A stretch of DNA of 64,000 bases, from contig JAQIBP010000039.1 of NCBI GenBank assembly GCA_027858995.1, positions 1 to 64,000 on the forward strand, in the 5' to 3' direction. The position numbers were made by a program, and so were the translations under genes. Numbering within the stretch: the stretch's first letter is position 1; every line of letters starts with the position of its first letter. The notes beneath the pieces are model-generated. The model was given only the letters and a program-made list of their open reading frames with translations. It had not been told where the DNA came from and searched no databases. Source of the DNA: Deltaproteobacteria bacterium. Its GTDB lineage: Bacteria > Desulfobacterota > Desulfobacteria > Desulfobacterales > Desulfobacteraceae. This document shows, in pieces, positions 18,739 to 28,206 of this stretch.

Positions 18739-19468
18739 TTTTAATATCTAAAAGGTAATCTGTTGCAATATTACTCATTGATCTGAATATATTGCCTTTT
18801 ATATGTTTATTATGCTTATAAAGTGTTTCAAGCATATCTCTTATTTCACTGCGTTTTGTCTTGTCTGCACTGGGACATCTGTTTTTAAATTCAGGTATAT
18901 CATAAAATTTACAAAACGATACAATATCTTTTTTTTAAACATATGCCAAAGGTCTTATTATATCAAGCGCTCCTTTAAAAAAAGACTGCCTGGGTTTCAT
19001 TGTTCCGATTTTGCCGGCATAACAGATATTAATAAACAGAGTTTCAATTAAATCATCTTTATTATGTCCAAGAGCAATTTTTTGGCAGCCATTCTCCCTT
19101 GCTATTTCAAAAAGCCTCTTTCTTCTGAGACGGGAACATAAAAAACACGGGTTTTCCCTGTTTTTACTGGAGTGGGCAAATACACCATAATCTTTATATT
19201 CAACTTTTAACCTGCCATAATTATTTTTGACATAATATTCAAACTCTTTTGCAAAGGAATCTTCAAACCCGGCATCAATGTGTACAGGTAAAATATCAAA
19301 TTTAACAGGTGATTTTTTTTGTAAAGAAAACAGGATTTTTAATAATACCTGACTATCTTTACCCCCGGACACACCCACAAGAATCCGATCATTTTCAAGG
19401 ATCATGTTCCAATCATGAACAGCCTTGCCAATGGCTCGGTCTACTCTTTTTTTCAGATTGGTTTTCAA
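18713..19468 (-). pseudogene. TtcA-like tRNA 2-thiocytidine synthetase with in-frame TAA stop
   Basis: The open part (18935-19468, TTG start) encodes 177 residues with the PP-loop SGGKDSQVLL, the CFLC Cys pair and GHNKDDLIETL of TtcA-type tRNA thiolases. Right after RPLAYV a TAA interrupts the frame, where relatives continue with E-K-D-I. The same frame then stays open for 73 codons (KKDIVSFCKFYDIPEF, then NRCPSADKTKR) to a TGA at 18713. These residues are the normal C-terminal part, including the third iron-sulfur Cys. With the stop read as sense the protein would have 251 residues, a normal size. The truncated form would miss that Cys. Confidence 0.8.
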
Positions 19469-19506
19469 TGCCGATTACCGGCTATTGGGCTTTTCACAGG
19501 AGATTA

Positions 19507-19713
19507 TCACTCTTCTACGTCTTCACCTTTTATTGCAACTATCCTGTTTGCGGCAATTTCTCTTAAAACTGTAACAACATCCTCGTTCTTGGATGATTTC
19601 ACCAATAGATCGGCACCTTCTCTGACCTGTCTTATTCTTTTTGCTGCCAGATGAACAAGGCTGAATCTATTATCCACATTTTTTAAACAATCTTCAATGG
19701 TAACTCTTGCCAA
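19507..19713 (-). CDS. rpoZ: DNA-directed RNA polymerase omega subunit
   Basis: The 68-residue protein starts with ARVTIEDCL and has NRFSLVHLAAKRIRQ and IAANRIVA, the conserved omega pattern. Omega binds the beta' subunit and helps polymerase assembly. The start codon is TTG, preceded by a strong GGGGAGG site. It lies between greA and the ttcA-like gene. Confidence 0.94.
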   Translation of the reverse strand: MARVTIEDCLKNVDNRFSLVHLAAKRIRQVREGADLLVKSSKNEDVVTVLREIAANRIVAIKGEDVEE

Positions 19714-19738
19714 AATCTTTTCCTCCCCAATCTACTTA

Positions 19739-19788
19739 TCAACAGGCTGTTACACAACCCTGATTTGCATTATGTATCAGCCTGTTGA
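19739..19788. repeat. 50-bp palindrome between greA and rpoZ, TIR-like
   Basis: TCAACAGGCTG at 19739-19749 is perfectly complementary to CAGCCTGTTGA at 19778-19788, and the similarity continues inward (TTACACAACC against GATACATAATG). There is no following T-run, so it is not an ordinary terminator. The end sequence ACAGGyTGTTACACAACCC also occurs at the right end of the palindromic element at 56965-57129, so it may be a minimal member of the same repeat family. Confidence 0.6.
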
Positions 19789-19792
19789 GTAT

Positions 19793-20260
19793 TTATAAAA
19801 TATCTATTATCTCATATGTTCTTTTACCACCCGGCGCCTGTACAATGGCTTCTTCTCCAGGCTCTTTGCCAATCAATGCACTCCCTAAGGGGGAAGATAC
19901 AGAAATTTTCCCTTGTTTGATATCTGCTTCATCCTGTCCAACAATCATGTATGTTATCTCTTCTTGTGAATCGAGATTTTCAACAAGAACTGTATTGGCA
20001 AATCTAACAGAATCTTTTGACACTTTTGCAGGATCGATAACCATTGCATTACCAAGCTTATAACCAATTTCACCAATCTTGCCTTCAAGAAATGATTGTC
20101 TCTCTTTTGCTGCATGATACTCTGCATTTTCCGACAAATCACCATGGGCTCTTGCAGTTTCAATGGCCTTGATATTCTCGGGCCTATCAACTGTTTTTAA
20201 TTTTTCAAGTTCTTTTTTTAAGGTTGCATAACCTTGTTTTGTAATGGGTATTTGTTCCAA
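19793..20260 (-). CDS. greA: Transcription elongation factor GreA
   Basis: The 155-residue protein has the N-terminal coiled coil with ENAEYHAAKERQ and the C-terminal VGQDEADIKQGKISVSSPLGSALIGK, diagnostic of GreA. It rescues backtracked RNA polymerase by stimulating transcript cleavage. Length is normal. It precedes rpoZ in the same direction. Confidence 0.96.
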   Translation of the reverse strand: MEQIPITKQGYATLKKELEKLKTVDRPENIKAIETARAHGDLSENAEYHAAKERQSFLEGKIGEIGYKLGNAMVIDPAKVSKDSVRFANTVLVENLDSQEEITYMIVGQDEADIKQGKISVSSPLGSALIGKEPGEEAIVQAPGGKRTYEIIDIL

Positions 20261-20288
20261 CCTGCAATTACTCCCTGTAGTTTATAAT

Positions 20289-20954
20289 TTATAATTTCAT
20301 ATGCCCAATAATTGTTGAGCCTGCCTGAGTTTTTTCACCAATCTTTACTGCAACATCAAAATCATGGGGCAGATAGAGATCAAGACGCGATCCAAACCGG
20401 ATCATACCATATCTATCACCCTTTTGGACCTTTTCACCCTCTTTAACACAATTGACAATTCTTCTGGCAATAAGCCCCGCTATCTGAACCACAGCATAGC
20501 TTGTACCTCTGTCTGTTTTAAGAATCAATGCATTTCTCTCATTATGAATGGAAGCCTTGTCAAAGGATGCATTCATAAATTTACCCGGATTATACAAAAC
20601 CTTTTGCACCACGCCATTAAAGGGAACTCGATTCACATGAACATTAAAAACATTCATGAAAACAGAGACCTTAATACATGGATCAGACAGATATTCACAC
20701 TGCTCTAATTTTTCAATAACAATTACTTTTCCGTCAGCCGGAGAAATAAGACTTTTTTCATCTTGAGGAATATCCCGGTCAGGATCTCTGAAAAACCAGC
20801 AGACAAACAGGGTCACTGCCACAAAAATCCAGGCAGGAAGACTCCACCCAAAATAAAAAAGCATCCCTGTAAAGAGGATGGTTATTATAATAAATATCAG
20901 GCCGGGTTGCGCAACAGGTAAAACAGTCCGTGCCGGCCATTTTGAATTATCCAT
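20289..20954 (-). CDS. psd: Phosphatidylserine decarboxylase proenzyme
   Basis: The 221-residue protein has two N-terminal membrane segments, then ISPADGKV, FMNVFNVHVNRVP and the autocleavage motif GST near the C terminus (QAGSTIIGHM), as in the short, archaeal-type PSD. Self-cleavage yields the pyruvoyl alpha chain. It makes phosphatidylethanolamine in the inner membrane. No pssA gene is next to it; the upstream neighbour is tsaB. Confidence 0.93.
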   Translation of the reverse strand: MDNSKWPARTVLPVAQPGLIFIIITILFTGMLFYFGWSLPAWIFVAVTLFVCWFFRDPDRDIPQDEKSLISPADGKVIVIEKLEQCEYLSDPCIKVSVFMNVFNVHVNRVPFNGVVQKVLYNPGKFMNASFDKASIHNERNALILKTDRGTSYAVVQIAGLIARRIVNCVKEGEKVQKGDRYGMIRFGSRLDLYLPHDFDVAVKIGEKTQAGSTIIGHMKL

Positions 20955-21012
20955 ATTTCTATTATTTTTTAACTATAAGTTTGGCTATATTATCAAAAAA
21001 ACCACCAACTTG

Positions 21013-21699
21013 TCAAGACGCTGTTCCAAACTGCAATTGTGCATCTGATTTCCTGATATAACTGGGCTTAAGAATATTTTCTGGATCATACAAAAATCCA
21101 TCTTTTGAATACAAGGACTGAACCATTGCTGCAGCACTGACATGATCCTGAAAATTGTGTGCAACAACCGGTTTATAAGCTTTCTGCTCAATAATATTCC
21201 TGTAAACCTTTGAACCTGACCCAACAAACAAGGCTGCACCCTTTGTCATTTTAATAACTTTTTCAGGGTCTGCTACCATCTCCCTGGTTTTGGAAACCAA
21301 TCTGCCTTGATCAAACTGATATAGAGCACAATAGACTTCCTCTCTTCTGGCATCCATCATTACACAAATTGGAATTGATGAGTGTTTAACTCTAAATGCA
21401 ATACCATCAAGGCTTGAAGCTCCTGCTGCTGGTTTACCAAGGGCACAGGCCATTCCTTTTATCACGCTGATACCTATTCGAAGCCCTGTAAAACTGCCAG
21501 GACCTTTGGATGCAATAAAACCATCAATATCATCAAGCTTCATGCAGGCTCTTTTTTCAAGCATATGTTCAATCATTTTTAAAACACGCCTGGAATGGGT
21601 CATTTTATTTATCCAGAACTCTTCACAGATAAGATTGTCATTCTCAGTAATGGCAAGGCTGCATCCCTGCTCTGCCGTACTCAGACAAAGAAGCTTCAA
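21013..21699 (-). CDS. tsaB: tRNA threonylcarbamoyladenosine biosynthesis protein TsaB
   Basis: The protein has the Kae1/TsaB-type ASKHSK fold motifs SLAIT near the start, FIASKGPGSFTGLRIG and the MDARREEVYCALY segment. TsaB partners TsaD and TsaE in t6A37 formation on ANN-decoding tRNAs. I prefer TTG 21697-21699 as start (228 residues): AGAGG lies 8 bases upstream, it begins 4 bases after the lon stop, and the frame's upstream 13 codons lie within lon. An ATA/other start up to 21738 would overlap lon. Confidence 0.9.
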   Translation of the reverse strand: MKLLCLSTAEQGCSLAITENDNLICEEFWINKMTHSRRVLKMIEHMLEKRACMKLDDIDGFIASKGPGSFTGLRIGISVIKGMACALGKPAAGASSLDGIAFRVKHSSIPICVMMDARREEVYCALYQFDQGRLVSKTREMVADPEKVIKMTKGAALFVGSGSKVYRNIIEQKAYKPVVAHNFQDHVSAAAMVQSLYSKDGFLYDPENILKPSYIRKSDAQLQFGTAS

Positions 21700-21703
21700 C
21701 GAT

Positions 21704-24094
21704 TTAACCTCTTTTCTTTGCTTTGTCTTCAAATACAATTTTCAGGACCTGCCTGATATCCTTAACACATGTAAACTCTATTTTTTTCTTGAGAACCTTT
21801 GGCATATCATATAAATCTTTCCTGTTTTTTTCAGGAATTATTATTTGTGTAATACCTGCCCGCAAAGCACCAAGGGCTTTTTCCTTAAGACCGCCAATGG
21901 GTAAAACTCTTCCACGCAAAGATATTTCACCTGTCATTCCAACCTTATTCTTAATCTTTTGATTGGTAAAAGCAGAAATTAATGCCGATGCAATGGCAAT
22001 TCCCGCAGAAGGGCCGTCTTTTGGAATAGCACCTGCAGGCACATGAATATGAATATCATTATTATCTATATCTTCTTTTTTTATCCCAAGTTCTTCGGCA
22101 TTAGCTTTTGTGTATGTAAGGGCAGCTCTTGCAGACTCTTGCATAACATCACCAATCTGACCTGTGACCAGCAATTCTCCTTTTCCCTTGTAGAGGGATA
22201 CTTCGATATAAAGCTGTTCTCCACCAACTTCAGTCCATGCAAGTCCTGTTGCCAAGCCTACCTGGCTCTCCTCCTGATCAAGTTCTGAAATATATTGCGG
22301 TGGCCCCAGATATTTTGTAAGATTCTGCTTGGTTATTGAAAATTTACCTTTTTTACCCTCTGCAATTTTCCTTGCTATCTTTCTGCAGATAGTATCCAGG
22401 TTTCTTTCAAGGCCTCTTACACCTGCCTCCAGAGTATAGTCGGCAATAATGGATTGCATAGCGCCCGGACTCACATGGATAGCTCTTCGGATAAGCCCGT
22501 TATCTTTAAGTTTTCTTGGCATAAGATGCTTTTGGGCAATCTGCTTTTTCTCCTCTCTTGTATAACCTGTTATTCTTATTACTTCCATTCTATCTAATAA
22601 AGCAGATGGAATAGTATCAGAAACATTTGCAGTTAAAATAAAAAGCACATTGGAGAGATCAAAGGGCATATTTAAAAAATGGTCGGAAAATGCAAAGTTC
22701 TGTTCAGGATCAAGGGCCTCGAGAAGAGCTGAAGAGGGATCTCCCCTGAAATCATTTCCAAGTTTATCAATCTCATCCAGCATAAACACAGGATTATTTG
22801 TATTACACTGCCTTAAACCCTCCAAAATCCTTCCCGGCATGGAACCGATATAGGTTCTTCTGTGTCCCCGGATTTCAGCCTCATCCCTGATGCCGCCAAG
22901 GGAAAGCCTGTGAAATTTTCGTTTCATGGCTTTGGCAATGGCCTGGCCAAGAGACGTTTTCCCAACTCCGGGAGGACCCACAAAACAGATTATCTGTCCC
23001 TTTTTTTTGGGGTTTAATTTTCTTACACTTAAATACTCAAGGATCCTCTCTTTAACCTTGTTCAAACCAAGATGATTTTCATCCAGGACTTTTTGTGACT
23101 TTGGTATATCAAGGTAATCTCTTGTTGATTTACTCCATGGCAACTCCACAATACAATCAAGATAAGTACGGATAACTGAAGCTTCAGAGGAATCAGAATG
23201 CATCTGCTCAAGACGTTTGACCTGTTTTTGGGCTTCTTTTTCACAATCCTTTGGCATCTTGCATTTTTTGATCTTTGTTCTATACTCTTTTAATTCAGCA
23301 AGTTTATCATCAGAATCACCAAGCTCCCTGTGAATAGCCTTAACTTGTTCTCTTAAAAAATAATCCCTCTGATTCCTGGAAATTTCATCTTTAACATTTG
23401 TCTGAATCTTAGCCTGGACTGTTGAAAGATCAAGCTCTCTTGCCAGGAAATCATTAACTTTTTTCAAACGTTTTACTGCATCGGTAATCTCAAGCAGGAT
23501 CTGGGCATCCTCAACCTTTAAATTCAGATTTGAGGCAACAAGATCAGCAAGTTTACCCATGGATTCAATATGAGACAACAGATCCCCTACATCCCCTGAA
23601 AAATCACCTTTCAGTGCCAATAATTTTTCACTGGATTCCTTAACATTGCGCATTAAAGCTTCATCTTCAATATTGAGTTCCTTAGGGTCTGTATCTTTTA
23701 AGAATTCAACCTCAACTTTAAAAAATGGCCTCTTTTTGACATATTTCACTACCCTTGCTTTGGCTATTCCCTGGACAAGCGCCTTGATCCTGCCATCGGG
23801 CAGTTTAATCATCTTTTGGATTCTGCCAATAGTCCCAGTGGTATAAACATCTTTATCTGTAGGTTGTTCCACTTCAGAATCTTTTTGAACTGTTAAGAAT
23901 ATATAACGATCATATTCAATACTCTCTTCAACTGCTTTAATGGATTTTTTTCTTCCAACAAACAGAGGAAGCAGCATATCAGTAAATACAACGATATCTC
24001 TTACCGGCATCATGGGAAGAGTTGTTGGAATATTCTCAATGTTGCTCTCTTTTTCTATTATTTCAATTAGATCATCAATATCTGCTTCAGCCAT
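21704..24094 (-). CDS. lon: ATP-dependent protease La
   Basis: The 796-residue protein has the N-terminal LON substrate domain (PMMPVRDIVVFTDMLLPLFVGR), a coiled region, the AAA+ module with GPPGVGKTS and the Ser-Lys protease domain with catalytic Ser in PKDGPSAG and Lys in GGLKEKAL. Lon degrades misfolded and regulatory proteins in the cytosol. Size is normal. It is divergent from the prepilin peptidase gene, with 189 bases between. Confidence 0.97.
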   Translation of the reverse strand: MAEADIDDLIEIIEKESNIENIPTTLPMMPVRDIVVFTDMLLPLFVGRKKSIKAVEESIEYDRYIFLTVQKDSEVEQPTDKDVYTTGTIGRIQKMIKLPDGRIKALVQGIAKARVVKYVKKRPFFKVEVEFLKDTDPKELNIEDEALMRNVKESSEKLLALKGDFSGDVGDLLSHIESMGKLADLVASNLNLKVEDAQILLEITDAVKRLKKVNDFLARELDLSTVQAKIQTNVKDEISRNQRDYFLREQVKAIHRELGDSDDKLAELKEYRTKIKKCKMPKDCEKEAQKQVKRLEQMHSDSSEASVIRTYLDCIVELPWSKSTRDYLDIPKSQKVLDENHLGLNKVKERILEYLSVRKLNPKKKGQIICFVGPPGVGKTSLGQAIAKAMKRKFHRLSLGGIRDEAEIRGHRRTYIGSMPGRILEGLRQCNTNNPVFMLDEIDKLGNDFRGDPSSALLEALDPEQNFAFSDHFLNMPFDLSNVLFILTANVSDTIPSALLDRMEVIRITGYTREEKKQIAQKHLMPRKLKDNGLIRRAIHVSPGAMQSIIADYTLEAGVRGLERNLDTICRKIARKIAEGKKGKFSITKQNLTKYLGPPQYISELDQEESQVGLATGLAWTEVGGEQLYIEVSLYKGKGELLVTGQIGDVMQESARAALTYTKANAEELGIKKEDIDNNDIHIHVPAGAIPKDGPSAGIAIASALISAFTNQKIKNKVGMTGEISLRGRVLPIGGLKEKALGALRAGITQIIIPEKNRKDLYDMPKVLKKKIEFTCVKDIRQVLKIVFEDKAKKRG

Positions 24095-24283
24095 TTTTCT
24101 CCTCTATTTATACAAAAAACTGAATCAAAGCTTATATTTCTTAATTTTTGTATTCAGCACTTGACATCAATCTTACTATTTTAATATTTCTCCTTTACAA
24201 TAAAACATATTTTCTCTTTTACAATATCCTTGCAAATTTTTTTTTAACGTTTGATAAAGAGGAGAAATATAAATTTATTAAAA

Positions 24284-25075
24284 ATGGAATTGATTATGAC
24301 TGACTATCTATTATTGCCTGGAATGGCTGTTTTCCTATTTGGTTCTTGTATTGGAAGTTTTCTAAATGTTTGTATTTATAGAATCCCTGAAAACATATCC
24401 ATTGTTTTTCCGGGTTCTTCATGCCCGAATTGTAAAACTGCCATTCCATTTTATCTGAATATTCCCATTTTAAGCTATCTGTTTTTAAAGGGGAAATGCA
24501 GATTCTGCAACCATGAAATATCTGCAAGATACCCCTTTATAGAAGCATTAACCGGTATTTTTGCTCTATTGCTTTTTTTAAAATTCGGGTTAACCCCTGC
24601 TCTTTTATACTGGTTTGTTTTTATCGCAGTTTTGATAACTATTTCATTTATTGATATTGACCATCAAATTATTCCTGATATCATATCTCTTCCTGGAATT
24701 ATCATATTTGCATCTTCGTTCTGTTTTTTACCTGAAATGACAATTAAAGATACAATACTTGGTATTCTAATTGGTGGTGGCAGTTTATATGCAGTGGCAT
24801 TTTTATATTATCTTATAAAAAAGCAGGAAGGTATGGGAGGTGGTGATATTAAGCTTCTTGCCATGATTGGAGCTGCAACAGGAATGAAAGGAGTGATTTT
24901 TACTATTTTTACAGGTTCACTGCTGGGCACAATCTTTGGAATCCTGCTCATGGTTTACACCAAGATAAAAGATACAAAATTAAAAATTCCTTTTGGGCCT
25001 TTTTTATCCGCAGGTGCAATTTTATATGTTTTTTATGGAAAAGAGTTGATCCAATGGTATCTCGGCAGTTTTTAA
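24284..25075 (+). CDS. pilD: Prepilin peptidase / N-methyltransferase (A24)
   Basis: The polytopic protein of about 263 residues has the N-terminal GSCIGSFLNVCIYRIP, the zinc-binding CPNC and CRFC pairs, and the catalytic aspartates in FIDIDHQIIPD and GMGGGDIKL. It cleaves and methylates type IV pilin or type II secretion pseudopilin precursors. ATG 24284 was chosen; a TTG at 24251 and ATG at 24296 are alternatives. The neighbouring genes are not pilus genes. Confidence 0.93.
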   Translation: MELIMTDYLLLPGMAVFLFGSCIGSFLNVCIYRIPENISIVFPGSSCPNCKTAIPFYLNIPILSYLFLKGKCRFCNHEISARYPFIEALTGIFALLLFLKFGLTPALLYWFVFIAVLITISFIDIDHQIIPDIISLPGIIIFASSFCFLPEMTIKDTILGILIGGGSLYAVAFLYYLIKKQEGMGGGDIKLLAMIGAATGMKGVIFTIFTGSLLGTIFGILLMVYTKIKDTKLKIPFGPFLSAGAILYVFYGKELIQWYLGSF

Positions 25076-25127
25076 TATGTTTTTTAGCACTTTAGCAACT
25101 ATTTTAAAAAAAAATGTGAATAAATAC

Positions 25128-25156
25128 TTGACACGCACTTCTCAACGACGTAACGT
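25128..25156 (+). promoter_or_regulatory. Sigma-70-type promoter of the HU gene
   Basis: TTGACA at 25128-25133 and TAACGT at 25151-25156 are separated by 17 bases, 95 bases upstream of the HU start. The region is otherwise noncoding. A near-perfect -35 box suits a highly expressed gene. Confidence 0.6.
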
Positions 25157-25250
25157 ACCCGTTAAATACTTATGATTTGACTTTAGGAAATTGTTTATAC
25201 AATAAATTTTTCTATGGTAATTTCCAAAACCCAAAAAAAGGAGTGACAAG

Positions 25251-25520
25251 ATGAACAAAGGCGATTTAATCAACAAAGTTGCAGAAGTACTTAACAGTAA
25301 AAAAGAAGCTCAGGCTGCCGTGGACTGCACAATCAAATCAATCACCGGAGCTCTTGCCAGCAAAGATTCTGTAACACTGGTAGGCTTTGGAACATTCAAA
25401 GTAGCCAATCGAAAAGCCAGAAAAGGACGAAATCCCCAAACAGGCAAAGAAATAAACATCCCAGCCAGAAATGTACCAAAATTTGTTCCTGGAAAAGCTT
25501 TAAAAGAAGCGGTTCAATAA
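25251..25520 (+). CDS. HU family DNA-binding protein
   Basis: The 89-residue protein starts MNKGDLINKVAEVL and has the HU signature GFGTFKVANRKARKGRNPQTG and KFVPGKALKEAV. It is a nucleoid protein that bends DNA. An AAAGGAG site precedes the ATG, with a good promoter upstream and a strong terminator downstream, so it is monocistronic. Confidence 0.97.
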   Translation: MNKGDLINKVAEVLNSKKEAQAAVDCTIKSITGALASKDSVTLVGFGTFKVANRKARKGRNPQTGKEINIPARNVPKFVPGKALKEAVQ

Positions 25521-25540
25521 AAAAAAGATAAATCAATTAA

Positions 25541-25581
25541 TTCAGGCAGTATTTGAGCCCGCAAATACTGTCTGAAATTTT
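25541..25581 (+). terminator. Rho-independent terminator of the HU gene
   Basis: TTCAGGCAGTATTTG pairs with CAAATACTGTCTGAA across a six-base loop (one mismatch), followed by ATTTTTT. It lies 20 bases after the HU stop codon. Confidence 0.85.
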
Positions 25582-25586
25582 TTGCC

Positions 25587-26342
25587 ATGACATTTGATAT
25601 GGATAATATATTTTTACCTTCTGCCGGGGTAAATATAGTTTTTAATATGAATTCACTGGCACCTTATTCCAGGTCGTCAATTATTTATGATATTGATCTA
25701 AAGAGTGAAGAGATTATCATAGCACAGCCTCTGACACCATTCTCAAAAAATACTCGATTCAAAGAACTGCACATAACCACCATCATTCAAGATGAAAACA
25801 GAAAGCTGAGAGTTGGTGTAGAGTGTGTTCAGTTTAGAATAATTGATAAATATCAGCTTGCCAATAAAACAAATGTTTCTGCTGTAGTTCTGGAATATGA
25901 ATTACCGGTAACTGAGACCAATATCAGATCTGCTTATCGATTACCTTTAAGCACAAAACACGATATCAAAGGGAAAATTTTTTATAACAAGATTGAGTAT
26001 TCAACTTCACATGATTTTTCAATCCGGGATATATCCCTTGAAGGATTAGGCCTTAAAATCCCAAAAAAAATAGGCAGCGGCACAAATCCTTTGTGTTCAA
26101 TAAAAAAAGATGAAAAGATTGAAATCGAACTTGTGTTGATAAAAATATACCAGGACAAACCAGCAGCAAAATTTATCATAAAAACTAAAATTATCAGAAA
26201 CAAACCTGATTACTCATCCACTCACTCTTTAATGGGTGTTAAAATTTTAGACCTTGAAACAATCAGAGAAAATATTTTAAGCAAATTTATCCATGATGCT
26301 CAGGTTGATGAGTTAAAAAGGCTCAGCAGAAGAAATTTATAA
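25587..26342 (+). CDS. PilZ domain protein (YcgR-like arrangement)
   Basis: The 251-residue protein has an N-terminal beta-rich region (about 1-105) resembling the YcgR N domain and a C-terminal PilZ domain starting at RSAYRLPL (about 117) with DISLEGLGL (about 147), corresponding to the RxxxR and (D/N)xSxxG c-di-GMP-binding elements. The first element is only approximate. The gene starts right after the HU terminator and its 3' end overlaps convergently with sbcB. It probably responds to c-di-GMP. Confidence 0.7.
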   Translation: MTFDMDNIFLPSAGVNIVFNMNSLAPYSRSSIIYDIDLKSEEIIIAQPLTPFSKNTRFKELHITTIIQDENRKLRVGVECVQFRIIDKYQLANKTNVSAVVLEYELPVTETNIRSAYRLPLSTKHDIKGKIFYNKIEYSTSHDFSIRDISLEGLGLKIPKKIGSGTNPLCSIKKDEKIEIELVLIKIYQDKPAAKFIIKTKIIRNKPDYSSTHSLMGVKILDLETIRENILSKFIHDAQVDELKRLSRRNL

Positions 26343-27773
26343 GTTTTTTATATAATCTTTAATCCAGTAAAACATTTTTTTTGTCTCTTTGTCTGGATTC
26401 ACAATCTCGTGTTCTAATTCTTTCAGCTCCTGTAATCCTTGCCTGCAATTAAACTTTATATCATTTTTATAGCCAATGATCTGATCTTCTTTTAAAGATG
26501 ATCTTAGTTTATTCAAGTTTAACGAGTGTTCTATCCCTGTGCTTTGCCTTTTTTCATTTTTGAAATTTCTGTAAAGGATTCTACTTGCAAGAGCCCTTAT
26601 TCTCAGGCTTTTAATTTTATCTAAAATTTCATGAGTCTGGTAATCAGATTGTAAACTTTTAAAAGATTTATGAAATAGACTACTCTCTTTTTTTTCCTGA
26701 AAAGAGAAAAAACCATCCTGATAAAGTGCTGCATCCGGGTCAAGATCAGGAATAAAAGGATATTTATACTCTTGATGATATTGGATAAATTCAAAAAATC
26801 TTTGCTTTTTCTGTTGAATTTTCTCCATATTATTTTTAACTGATTCCTGCAAAGATGAGGACATCTTATTCCAGAACCTTTCAAGGGAAGGCAATACAAT
26901 CAATTCATCTGCTGGTCGTTTTCTTATTACAAAAGTATCTTTTAAATCAACTTCAGAATTCAGATATGGGATATCCTCTATATCAAGCCGCATCCAGAGA
27001 GTCTGATTTTTATATGGTATGGATTGGCCAATATGGATTACCGGTGCCATATAATTGCTATCTGAACCAAAGGCAGTCGACAACATAAGGCATACTTTAA
27101 ATTGGTTTTTATCAACTTGAAAATCTTCTTTAATACTGTTTATTCTTACTTCATCCTTAGATTTATTAAAAAAATCAAGGCAGTACAGCCAGATATTTTT
27201 TTTCTGAAACATGTTTTTTGCAAGTTCAATAACAGCTTCAACATCGCTCATTGCTTCATGGGCTTTGCCTGATATTTTAAAACTATTTTTCCGAGAAATT
27301 AATTCAAGCTTTAAACTTGATTTGCCGTCAACCACGGGCCACTTCAAAATCTCAGGATGAAATATTTTAAAGACTGTGGTAATGGGCAGGATATCCATCC
27401 TGGAACACCCGTTGCTGTATTGATGGGTATAGGGATCTAAAAGATTACGATAGAACAAAAACCTTAAGAATTCATCATCAAACCCCAGAGAATTATATCC
27501 AAGGCTTATGGTGTCAGGGTGGTTTAATATTTTATGAATTTGTTGTGCGGCTTTATATTCACTGATACCATGCTCTAATTCATGAAAGGTTAAACCGTGG
27601 GTTAAAAAGGCTTTTGGAGAGGGGACAATATCCCTGCGTAAACAAATGGTAATTGTTGTTTTCTCAATTTCATTCAATGCAAGATCAGTTCTAATACTGG
27701 CAAAGGTTAAAACCTGATCAAATGCCGGATTTAAACCACTGGTCTCAATATCATAAAACAGAAAGGTTTTCAT
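26337..27773 (-). CDS. sbcB: Exodeoxyribonuclease I
   Basis: The 478-residue protein begins with the DEDD exonuclease motif FYDIETSGLNPAFDQVLTFA and has GYNSLGFDDEFLR and HEAMSDVEAVIELA (ExoIII), followed by the ExoI SH3-like and C-terminal helical regions. It degrades single-stranded DNA 3' to 5' in recombination and repair. Size equals that of E. coli ExoI. It lies 11 bases after the rpsI start region, in the same direction as no repair gene. Confidence 0.93.
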   Translation of the reverse strand: MKTFLFYDIETSGLNPAFDQVLTFASIRTDLALNEIEKTTITICLRRDIVPSPKAFLTHGLTFHELEHGISEYKAAQQIHKILNHPDTISLGYNSLGFDDEFLRFLFYRNLLDPYTHQYSNGCSRMDILPITTVFKIFHPEILKWPVVDGKSSLKLELISRKNSFKISGKAHEAMSDVEAVIELAKNMFQKKNIWLYCLDFFNKSKDEVRINSIKEDFQVDKNQFKVCLMLSTAFGSDSNYMAPVIHIGQSIPYKNQTLWMRLDIEDIPYLNSEVDLKDTFVIRKRPADELIVLPSLERFWNKMSSSLQESVKNNMEKIQQKKQRFFEFIQYHQEYKYPFIPDLDPDAALYQDGFFSFQEKKESSLFHKSFKSLQSDYQTHEILDKIKSLRIRALASRILYRNFKNEKRQSTGIEHSLNLNKLRSSLKEDQIIGYKNDIKFNCRQGLQELKELEHEIVNPDKETKKMFYWIKDYIKNL

Positions 27774-27784
27774 TGAGCCAAATA

Positions 27785-28180
27785 TTATCTTTTTGAGAAT
27801 TGGAAGCTTGCTCTTGCGCCTTTTTTACCGTATTTTTTACGCTCTTTTTTCCTTGCATCTCTTCTAAGGAATCCTGCGCTTTTCAAAACCCCGCGAAGAT
27901 CAGGATCTGCAAGTTCCAGTGCTTTAGATACACCAAGACGAATCGCTCCTGCCTGACCAGATTTGCCACCACCCATAACAGTAATTTTAACATCAAAGTT
28001 ATCACTGTTTTCAGTAAGAATCAAGGGAGCTGAAAGCAAATCCCTTGCTACATTCAATTCAAAATAGTCGTTTAAATCCCTCTTGTTGACTATAATTTTA
28101 CCACTGCCTGGTGTTAACCATACTTTGGCTACAGAATCTTTTCTTCTACCAGTCGCGTAAAATACATTGCCTGTTTCCAT
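27785..28180 (-). CDS. rpsI: 30S ribosomal protein S9
   Basis: The 131-residue protein has [36 protein letters not shown] and the C-terminal RASFQFSKR that reaches the decoding site. It follows rplM by 26 bases, the usual bacterial L13-S9 pair. Confidence 0.97.
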   Translation of the reverse strand: METGNVFYATGRRKDSVAKVWLTPGSGKIIVNKRDLNDYFELNVARDLLSAPLILTENSDNFDVKITVMGGGKSGQAGAIRLGVSKALELADPDLRGVLKSAGFLRRDARKKERKKYGKKGARASFQFSKR

Positions 28181-28206
28181 TTATAATTACCGCGTCCTTT
28201 ATATCC

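Noticed and set aside
18935..18937. Selenocysteine or pyrrolysine recoding of the ttcA stop
   Set aside because: The codon is TAA, while those residues use TGA and TAG.
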